Shown here: positions 55,170 through 64,000 of the stretch, in pieces
Numbering within the stretch: position 1 is the first letter of the stretch
Layout of the letters: each line of letters opens with the position of its first letter
DNA from: Dryococelus australis
Lineage: Eukaryota; Arthropoda; Insecta; Phasmatodea; Phasmatidae
Assembly (NCBI GenBank): GCA_029891345.1
Contig: CM057009.1
Coordinates: 298,693,466-298,757,465, forward strand
DNA length: 64,000 nt
Direction: 5' to 3'
Notes under the pieces: model-generated
What the model was told of the DNA's origin: nothing
The model's input: the letters and a program-made list of their open reading frames with translations, nothing else
The model's database searches: none
Made by a program: the position numbers and the translations under genes

Positions 55170-57828
55170 TTTAATATTCTGAACCTTGAAAGGTAGCCAT
55201 GGTCGTGACCCACCGATTATTTCCACAAGCCGGCGACCATGTGTGTTTTATAGGCACAGGGTTTACAAATTCGAAAAAACTGTGTTTACCAGAAAATTCA
55301 AATGTTCTTATTTATTCGACAGGGTACTTACATGTATAACATACATGGTGTAGACATGCTATATATGTTTATTGATATTATATATAATAGATTTATCATT
55401 GCAAATATTTCGTACCGATGGAACTAATTTCGTTTTATTAAGAATTGTTCTAAGGTGTAAAACAATTGCAATGAGAATATTATGCTAACAATGCCTATTG
55501 AATTATAATTTAAATTCATTTGTTTTGTTTTGAATAGAGAAACAACAGACAGACTAACTCACTGATATATTCTGCCGCATACAGCTGTATAATGCACTTC
55601 AAACGTGTTGAATGGCGTGAGTAGTTGGCTACAGAACGATAAAAGGTCACAAAGGGAAAGAAACTTCTGGTAAACGAGACAAACCATTGTTTCATTGCAT
55701 TGTAAAAACAAGTAATACCCGGAAATTCCAAACATTCTTGTACAAAGTCGTGTAATCTAGTGATGCAGAGAATCGAAATCTTTCATAAACCGATCAAGAT
55801 TAGGCCTCCCACAAAATCTTTCGGACAGGGCAACACAGAAAGTGGATTTATCCACCTTGAATTTATGTACTATGTAATTAAAACACTCATATCTCGCGAA
55901 TAATTAATAAAATTTCAATGACCGATAACTTCTTGTTTTCTCCTTACAATTCTCTACGAAATGATATGTAAATGGATACGATTTAGTCAGTAGTTGTCTA
56001 AGCATTTAACCAAAATTCTCTAAAATGAACTTATAATAGCAGTACTACTTGTAATACCTTCATTAACTGGAAACACATTTCAATAGAAAGAGATCCTCCG
56101 AAAGTATAGTAATATGCAATCTTAGTTGCACCTAGTGACCAAATATAGACAAGAGGAAACGAAAATTAAATTAAGGATGTCTGGTGGGGACCTCTATGAT
56201 GATGATCAAGGTTGATTAATAAAGATGCAAAAGTTAAGTCTTCTGCATTATCCGCGAATGTGCAAGAACATTTTGGAATACAAGTAACACCAAGAACAAT
56301 AAAACTATTAACGAAGAGCACTGAGAAACTGGGCTTAGGAACCTAGTAGTATAGCCGAATATAGAACATTTTACTTATGGCGGAAATGTATCTACATTTT
56401 TGTATGATATAATACATTTATATCTCTTGTAGAGTTTCATACAGAATTATTTATAAGAGTGTAGTTCATGGATGTAGAGATATGGGCGCCTATTCACATG
56501 TATATTTGAGAACATCTACTTGGTAGTTCTATTCAAGAAAATGTATGAAAAAACAAATTTTATTTTCAGAATGATCACTTTAAATGTTAATGCTTTCAAG
56601 GATCATAATGGCAGAAACTTGTATCAGTAATTATTTAATAGTGCAACCTTAAGATAGGCTCTACCTACAGAAAGCACATGTAAAAATCAAGTTTATATCT
56701 TTAATAAATAGACAATGATAAAACTACACAGGACAACATGTCACAACTATCCTTGAATCCTACAAGGAAGAATTACTATCTGTTGTCAGAAAATTAATAA
56801 GATGATAATAAGAATATGATTACTTTTAGAAATCAGATTTATGTTCCCTAAATATTCCATGATAATCCAATAACGAACACATGCAAATTAATATTAAGCT
56901 CGATCAAATGGTCCATAAAACTGCACTCCTACATTTGCCATCGGCCAATAACTTAGTATTACAAAACAACGAAAACTCTCGATTGTGTGACCTTCAGCCT
57001 CACATCAAATAATAATCAGGACTTCTGAGACTAAGCCACTTTGAAACAAAAGTTCATTATGAAAATTTGGCCCATATTTAACTTTAAAATGTAATATACA
57101 CCTTACTTGACGTAATGTAGATATGAAGTCATGAAGATCTGGTTGCCATCAAAGACAAAGCCCCACCAAACCATAAGTTATGAAACTTGGACAGCAACAT
57201 CGGTCCAACACGTAGATGTAGCCGTCATCTCATCAGGGGTGGTCGATACTCAACAGCACTGCAGGACATCCTCTTCATCCACAAATAATTTGGCTTGGCA
57301 GGACACTAGTAGCAACTACAGACGTATTTCAACAAACTTTTTTACAGCAGTCTCTATTTAGTGACCTCTCAATTAATGTTCACACAAATATTCCAAGCAA
57401 AAACAAAAACCTATGCCTGGTTACCTTTACAATATCTGCACTTCTCCATGTAGTATAAATGGCACAGATTAACTGTAACATATATAAATAGTTTTTCAAG
57501 TGTTTATACTGTAGCTTCATCACAATTATTAACAAAATTAGAAGACATAAAACATAGATGTTTAAGCAGGGATCATATTATTATGGAGTTTAACATGTGA
57601 ACTATTGTATGATAAAATGAGTATTGAGCGAAATGATAAGCGAGAACCAACTATAAGAGAACTCCTTACGCTGTGAAGTGCAATTATAATTGTTTGTTCC
57701 TAGGGTATATAAAATATTCCCCCACACAAATTTGCCTTGCAGTGTCATAAAACTGAAACTGAAATTGAACAGGAAGATGTGGCCTTGATTACATCTTTTG
57801 TCAAGCCTTCACTTTGAGCTCAGTGCTA
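55170..57828. other. 2.6 kb of AT-rich DNA, nothing recognised
   Basis: I checked both strands for RT, transposase, tRNA and repeat motifs and found none. The longest open frame is 57131-57361 (76 codons), serine/threonine-rich, without a motif. Confidence 0.5.
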
Positions 57829-58831
57829 CACTCTAAATTCGGATCAGTGGTAAGCCATTGATTCACAGTGAAATTCAGCCACTCGAATCAGTGCAAATGG
57901 TTTCACTTAAAATCAGTGGAAAACCACCGATTGTTTCAGTGAAAAAATTTCACTTATTGAAGTAGTGACGTGAAACAATTTCACTGAGTGAATAGTTGAC
58001 GACCGAATGCAGTGGCGAATTAAAAATTGATTTATTGAATTTAGCCAAAAAAAAAAGTACATGGAATACACATACTTACGATAGTTTAGTATTTATATTG
58101 GGAAATTTACTGTAATTTAAATAAGTGAAAACAGTGTCGGAAGTGGCCGGGATTAAACACATACACCATTTCCATTTCGCCTTTAGGCCGTTACCTTACC
58201 ATCTGTGTTACCAGGTTAAGTTAAAAATGAGAGCAAAATAGATGTCATACTTCTTATCGAAATCATTAAGATTTGAAATTTATGCCCTTACTTTTCGCAT
58301 GTGGTTTTATTGGTACTGTTAGTATTGTTAAAACGAATACTATGTATGAATGCTTGCTCTTCACAGCATTATATGTCATTGAAACCTTCAAACAGAGCGC
58401 TGTGGTGATTACATGAAAACGAAATGAAAGAGGTAAAAATGTAATGAAAGCTGAAAGTCCATATTACCTCGTAAAAAGGTGTTTTGAAAGAAGAAACACA
58501 TTTTAGAGCGTATTTTGTGTTGGTTTTATTAGTTTATTCTTTGTTATTTCACTTGATACACATTGTTAAATGGGAATTTTTAAACGTTGTTTCACTGGCA
58601 TTTTTACACGCTGTTCAACTGATCCATCAGTGAAAAAAGAAACCACTAAAAAATTGTGAAAAAAGGTACTGATGAATGAGCAGAAAACGTCACTGAATCA
58701 ATGCGTGACGAAAATCTGACATGTTTTCACTGATTTATCAGTTTAATTTACTGAAGCGACTGTTGAATCAGCCAGGTACTGATGACTGATTGTAACAGTG
58801 ACATTCTCCCTGATTCAGATTTTGTGTGTAT
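57829..58831. mobile_element. Terminal-repeat element rich in TCAGTGAAA (family D)
   Basis: The ends are diverged inverted repeats: 'TACACTCTAAATTCGGATCAG' at the left, and TACACACAAAATCTGAATCAG read inward from the right, matching about 15 of 21. Within about 200 bp of each end the hexamer TCAGTG or its complement occurs many times, usually as TCAGTGAAA or TTTCACTGA. The middle (58030-58560) lacks them. That is the layout of subterminal transposase-binding repeats. No coding sequence is found, so it would be non-autonomous. The superfamily is not determined, and I found no target-site duplication. Confidence 0.6.
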
Positions 58832-58849
58832 TGCAGCGTTTTGGTGGTA

Positions 58850-60545
58850 TAGGCTATTCACGGTAAAATGAGCACTTCTGAATGCTCTACTTAAGATCTA
58901 CTTGTATGCATGTTGTGTATTCCTCTGCCTTATGTAATATTAACAGTGTCATGTGTCTCATCACTTTATTCATGCATCGGTCAAGTGAAACACTGAAATT
59001 ATTAGAAAAGTTAATATTTTACCAATACATTCATTTCTACACTTCGATGCATAAAAAAAACAGAAAGCGAAGAGAATAATTTAAATGATCATAAATTGTT
59101 ACCTAAAACTTTTTATTCGATGTTAAGATATGGAATTACTTCTCAGCAAATACGGAAAATACCGGCCAGAATCGGGCCGGTAAAAGTTAGCCGACAAACT
59201 CTGGCCAGCCGATACTGGCCCGCTGTCTTATGCCGGAAGCGGCCCGATGGAAATATGGATTGGCAACTACCTGCTGGCAGACAGTGTCAGGCCTGCTAAG
59301 GCTGGATGTTGTTACCATACCGGGTCTGCGACGGCTGGATGTCGTTACGATGCCAGGCACGCAACGGCTGATGTAATTACGATGCCGGGCCTGCGATGAT
59401 TGGATGTCGCTACGATGCCGGGCCTGCGACGGCTGGACGTCGTTATGATGCCTGGACTGCAACAGCTGGATGTCGTTACAATGCTGGGCCTGTGACGGTT
59501 GGATGTCAGAAATAAGCAGTATAGCAATGAAAAACACGTTATATTTTCGATTTAAAATTTTAGTAATAGTAATTTTTTCTTTACAATTATTCATTTAATT
59601 GACATGTCAACACATTATATGATATTAAAATTTTTTTTCCGAGCATGGAACTCGACCCTAAGACCTTTGAGTTAAAAACATAGCATGCTAACCTATACAT
59701 CATGGGGTTAGTTGCTGAATTTTTCCAGTAATTTAAATTATATCATCACAAAAATTACTATAAAAAAAGAACACAAATGTAATGAAAATATAACAAATAC
59801 TTTTAAAATGCAGATTATTTAGAAACTATTTCTTCAGAGGTTTACAAACCAAATAGTTCTTGTTAGTTTTTAATATATCTGTCGGATGGTTGTACCAATG
59901 AAAAAAATTTCAAAGTCAACAAATGCCATGAGCTACCACGTGACATATATATAATCACGAAAAAACATGCTGACGGTTAACACACGGTCTCAAAAAGACA
60001 TCATTCCATTAACAGCTAACTAACATCTTGCCTATTCAAAACACTTTTCACAAGTTTGTCGGCAAAAAAACATCATATTTATATATTTATTGTGTTAAAA
60101 AGCCTTGTCTCGAAAACGTTACCGGGCCGGAATAAATAAGATAATGGCCAGCTTATCGAAAATACCAAGATATTTTATGGTAATCGGCCCAGAAACATTT
60201 TAAGGTGTTTGCAACATGTTTGCTCAGCGATATAATGCCGACACATTTTCGATGATATCCATCTGTTATACTAAAAAAATACAGCGGGCCATTGTATATT
60301 TTCTAACAGCTTGCAATCTGTCTCAAAAAAGATATCACGCCGTTGTCAGATGGCTATCTTCTGACGTTCAAAGGACATTTGCCGACAATTTACCAACACT
60401 TTGCCGCCAGGTTGTGTTTGCTGGGTTTCCGTTCATCGGCACCAATTTTATTGGACGCATGTCACTCAGGGCGACCATTAAAATATACGCAGGTAGGAGC
60501 AGTGACTTTTTCTAAGGTCGATAAGTACTCACTTTATCGCGAACG
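58850..60545 (+). mobile_element. Family C element, longest copy (C3)
   Basis: The left end 'ggtggtataggctattcacgg' with 'taaaatgagcactt' and the right end 'taagtactcactttatcgcg' form an inverted repeat of about 25 bp, matching the ends of the short copy C1 at 28395-28810. The interior contains the 33 bp minisatellite, a tRNA-like module (minus, 59640-59710), and the sequence inverted in C2. There is no transposase. At 1.7 kb it is a composite non-autonomous element. Confidence 0.72.
59289..59515. repeat. 33 bp minisatellite, about seven units
   Basis: The unit is GGCTGGATGTCGTTACGATG plus CCGGGCCTGCGAC. Units differ by a few bases, and one is shortened. The minus strand is open through the array as an 11-residue repeat with a 'SQARHR.DIQ' core. 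This is a consequence of the unit length and of CpG-rich composition. Confidence 0.92.
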
Positions 60546-60727
60546 AACTTTAAAATCAATGGAGCCCCAAAGAACATCAGTATGGCTTTAATGCCAGTTA
60601 AATATGCCCAGGCAGCGCACCTGTGTAGTGAATCTGCCGCTCGCCCCTGCCGACCGCCACAGCAGACACGGCTATGAATTGCTAGTAGTGGAACGTTGCC
60701 ACGTTAACAGATGGTCAGTAGGCCCGT

Positions 60728-60742
60728 GGGGGGGGGGGGGGG
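60728..60742. repeat. Homopolymer G run (15)
   Basis: An uninterrupted run of 15 G. In AT-rich DNA this is unusual and is a likely site of sequencing or assembly length error. Confidence 0.9.
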
Positions 60743-60745
60743 CTA

Positions 60746-61862
60746 GAACGTTGAACATCGTCCTCTGCTTTTGTTGCGATAGTACTCATGTGTCGCATCT
60801 CCTACGAATTTTTCATCGCATAGAATTATTTTCATCTCAAATAGGAGTGCAAAGAAATATAATTAAGGAATGTGAGAACTCTTAAGATATGACGAAGTTC
60901 AATAATAAAATTAATACCTTTGCTGTGAGTAATTATGTCTGCATTTATTTTGCTCTTAATTACAACCATCACACAGTCCGAACACATAATCACAATACAT
61001 GGTGATTATCTTTTGCGGTTTGAATAAATTCAGTGCATTCAAAAATAGTATATTTGAATTTCATGCAAAAAGCCAACTCGTAAAGTATGGTATTTGGAAC
61101 AATAAGAGTAATGGTTAGTGAAACTTTGACACAACGAAACTAAACGTTGTTTAGAATCAATCGGATTCAATGCAAGTTTAACCTTTGAACAAGGGAAGCA
61201 CATAAAGGAAATGTGATATGGTATTATTTTAGAGAAACAGAGCTACCTGTGAGACTACACACTCCATCGTCAATATCCACCGCAGTTTTCGTATGCCAGT
61301 ATTCGAATCGTGTTCCTGTGTGTTCGAGATTCACATTCAATGCCGTGGGACTGGCTGGTGCACTTATCACTAAACCACCACAATCCCCTTCTTGAACAAC
61401 TACATAAAGAGCAGATAATAATAAAACATATTTCAATCAGGAAAATTACCTTAAATAAAATGATTTTTTTTCCAATTTCTGAATCTTTATATAATTGGAA
61501 AGTATTTTTCGTATTAACCACTGAAATAATACAGCAAATTAGTAATGTAAACTCTTTTCGTTCCAGACCAAAAACACTGTAAAAATTAAACTATAAAATC
61601 TTAAACTTAAAATCTCAATGCTTTGTTAGAAAAAGAAATTAATTAGAGAAACTTAATTTTAATTGCAATTGTTACTTTTAACATACAGTTTTCAATAGAC
61701 CTACGACAAATTTAAGCACCAGCAATAAGAACACACTATATTCTGTAGTTTTATGTTTACAACACTATTAGCCAAAAGTAATGATAACTATTATTTTTAT
61801 AGACCATGAACATAACACATCTAAAACTGAGGGCTATATTTAACATCTGACAAAAGTGTGAT
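60746..61862. other. AT-rich spacer, nothing firm
   Basis: No transposon ends are recognised. At 61250-61400 both strands have open frames and weak RNA polymerase III box resemblance (minus: 'TGGTTTAGTGATAAG', later GATTCGAATAC), but the spacing of about 65 bp is too long for a tRNA. Confidence 0.4.
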
Positions 61863-62269
61863 CAGGGTTTCCACAGGTCTGGAAAACCTGGAAAACAGGG
61901 AAATGTCAGGGAATTTAAAAACTGTCAGGGAAATCAGGGGAATGTCAGGGAATTTCAAGCAAGTTAGCTAGATGTCAGGGAATTGTGGTATGCATGATAT
62001 ATTTGTCAGTTATTTCATCAATTTTGCACCGCTGCATTATTATATAAAATTGTTTTAATGAATTTGGACTAAATGCTTAGGCTTTTTTCTTTGCAGTCTA
62101 TGTAGTGATCAATTTTTTAAGATCAGAGAAGTATTTTCGTTTAAAAGTGTGTTATAATGCAAAGTACAGAAACAAAAACGTTAGAAAAAGGCCAGGGAAA
62201 AATATTATTTTTGTCTGGAAATCAGAGAGATGTCAGGGAATTTTCCAATGGAAATAGGTGGCAATCCTG
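61863..62269. mobile_element. hAT-type MITE
   Basis: It begins CAGGGTTTCCACAGGTCTGG and ends 'AGGTGGCAATCCTG', an inverted pair of about 12 bp with mismatches. Close to both ends it has repeats of 'GTCAGGGAATTT' or 'GTCAGGGAAAT' (at least six). The CAGGG...CCTG termini and the repeated TCAGGGAA subterminal motif are seen in non-autonomous hAT elements of many animals. The flanking 8-mers do not match, so the target-site duplication is lost or the end is off by a few bases. Non-coding. Confidence 0.7.
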
Positions 62270-64000
62270 GAGATGTAAAACTGCATAGTATTTTGTACTA
62301 TCAAGCAGTAGCACAAACTGTCGCTATAATATATTTGTCACCATTAAATGCTCACTATTTTAGATATTGTAAACAAACTGTTTGGTATAAACGTACATGA
62401 AGTAAATGTGCGTATTGAGTAATCGACAATTAGAAATTAAATCCAGCGACATACCGAGAAAAACTTTCACAAAATTTTATGCGTATAAATTTTCTAAATA
62501 AGCTTATATATGTATTTTTGTTCCAAAGATATAGCTGCTTACCAAATATAGGTTAAAAGCTAACTATTCAGCTATAGCTAAACTTAAAGTTATGTGCAGC
62601 TCTACTTATCCTTTATATTCGTTATTGTCTATACCGTCTGAAATGAAATTAATTCCTCTAACCCTAGTCATGGCTGAGTCTCGCCGTCTACAATTTCCGG
62701 TAATATACACTTTATTCGTAGTAAAATTTACGAATTAGGGAATGTAATATTTATTCCTATAATTTATTGTAATGTTCTTTACCTCCCACAAATAGGTCTG
62801 CAATCAAGAACACGATGAAATCGTAGCATTCCCTGCCTGCAGTTCGAAAGTAACCCTGTATCTGGAAGTTAGCCTAACAGTCTATTGTCTTGCTCATTTT
62901 CAGTTTCTGTTTCTTTGCTACTGCAAGGCAAATGTTATCATCCCATTCACTAGTGACAAATTTGAAAATTTATTCGCGGGTTTTTTAAAACACTAGATTT
63001 CCCTAAGTATCTCCTACAACCCGACAAGTACTTGCTGCTGCTAAATTTGTCTGGAATAAAAGCGACTGTCGTAGAGGGTAGGTTTTTTTTTCCCATTTGC
63101 TTACATTCCTCTGAAAATTGACTCTGCTAGCCTGTACAACCGCGATGTTGTACTGAATTCATTGGCTAAAGAATTTGTCTATAGCTGAGCATAATTGCGT
63201 TGAGGAATTACTTGGCCTTGAAGATTTACAATATTTTCCTTATATATAGTTTTCATACATTTCATAGTTGTCACGATCAAATGGGGTACACTGTTGTGCG
63301 TAGTTTGTATCTCGTTGTTTATGCATGTCGTCTTTTAGTTGTGCATATATTATTTCGATTAATATGTCATATCACTGTTTCAGCTGAAATGTATGAGAAT
63401 AACGAGTTTCATTACAAGTTTCTACAAAATCACAAATTGCAACGCAGATATCAGTACAGAAGAAGAATTTAAATAATATATAGAAAATATTTTTTATCCA
63501 TTCGAAGAAAAACAAAATACAATCTACATTGATGTTCGTTGAAGTACGGTTTATTACACTCCAAAGTAACCTACTCTGATCTAAAACTCGGTACTGCTTT
63601 TCATTTTCGTATATAGGAACTCAGTGCACTTACGCATCATTATAAAAATATGTAAATATATTATCTAGAGAAAAACTTTTAACCAAGTAATGATTTTTCA
63701 AACATTTAAACTAAAGACAAATACGACACTATCTAGAAAAAATTCAAAACTAAACCAGAATTTACATTAAAATGTCATAAAACTGTTCATTACCTGCATT
63801 TACTATGTCGAACTTAAAACTCTAGAATGAGTACTGTGTGAATGCCCGTATGAACGCGTAGGCAAGCTTGCATCGCTTATAAAAGTAATACACGAATTTC
63901 CTTACATAAAATTCTGCTTCCTGGTGACATTTTATTCATCTTCTGATACTGCCTTCATCTGCAAGATGCTTCTCCAAACATTGTATGTATTGGAATAAAA
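62270..64000. other. Terminal 1.7 kb, AT-rich, nothing recognised
   Basis: No protein motif, tRNA box, TIR or tandem repeat is seen. The longest open frame is 63200-63472 (90 codons, plus), without a recognisable domain. Confidence 0.5.

Noticed and set aside
54555-55196. 213-codon open frame on the plus strand
   Set aside because: It crosses a 157 bp tandem repeat and a SINE; both are non-coding and the frame is accidental.
59187-59594. 135-codon minus-strand frame with an 11-residue repeat
   Set aside because: It is the translation of a 33 bp minisatellite; any multiple-of-three repeat without stops stays open.
61224-61436. Minus-strand frame starting MKYVLLLSALYVVV, like a signal peptide
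   Set aside because: The rest has no motif, there is an overlapping frame on each strand, and weak pol III boxes suggest a decayed tRNA-like repeat instead.
1-64000. CRISPR array, rRNA genes, complete tRNA genes
   Set aside because: Tandem repeats here have no uniform repeat-spacer structure; no rRNA core sequences are seen; the tRNA-like modules lack a complete cloverleaf.

Overview
The window reads as intergenic or heterochromatin-like DNA from a large, AT-rich, repeat-laden animal genome, most likely an arthropod and probably an insect. No bacterial or viral gene organisation is present: there are no operons, no long intact genes, no rRNA and no convincing host exon. Almost everything recognisable is a decayed transposable element or a tandem repeat. 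The mix (Ty3/gypsy with a tRNA-Lys primer site, Merlin, TTF/ZMYM-type hAT, Tc1, a piggyBac-like MITE and tRNA-derived SINEs) fits insects well, but I cannot name the species.

Layout. 1-2056: flanking DNA with a roughly 250 bp tandem duplication. 2057-9918: a nearly full-length but dead Ty3/gypsy retrotransposon on the minus strand, with 1.3 kb LTRs, a polypurine tract, a tRNA-Lys primer-binding site, gag with a PHD-like finger, protease, RT, RNase H and integrase. 9919-23300: a nest of related plus-strand gypsy remnants. These comprise LTR family B in several pieces around a gag-only body, a relative of the first element inserted into a B LTR at about 18331 (LTR, PBS and gag leader), and a further gag remnant ending near 23265. 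23350-25135: four different tandem repeats in a row. 25130-26150: a Merlin (IS1016-type DDE) transposase pseudogene, minus strand.

27065-37440: a large inverted duplication, arms about 7% diverged where I compared them by eye. Each arm carries an unidentified acidic protein remnant and the terminal end of a hAT transposon. The right arm keeps most of the hAT transposase (33421-35453, minus). Inside the left arm sit a 119 bp tandem repeat rich in AAGGTCA-like half-sites and a small terminal-inverted-repeat element (family C). 37922-39452 and 59140-60410 are inverted copies of family C. 41462-43996: a third copy of the acidic protein C-terminus directly followed by the best-preserved transposase of the window, a second TTF-type hAT.

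44654-64000: a SINE with target-site duplication, a candidate promoter-like block, a piggyBac-like MITE with intact TTAA duplications, a 3.6 kb satellite (30 units of about 119 bp), a Tc1-like transposase pseudogene, a second SINE, a TCAGTGAAA-rich terminal-repeat element, family C copy 3 with a 33 bp minisatellite, and a hAT-type MITE. The remainder is AT-rich DNA in which I see nothing.

The genes do not form a pathway; what can be read is insertion history. The two most unusual points are the PHD-like zinc fingers shared by the gag regions of several gypsy relatives, and the recurrent pairing (three of three) of an unidentified acidic protein with TTF-type hAT sequences.
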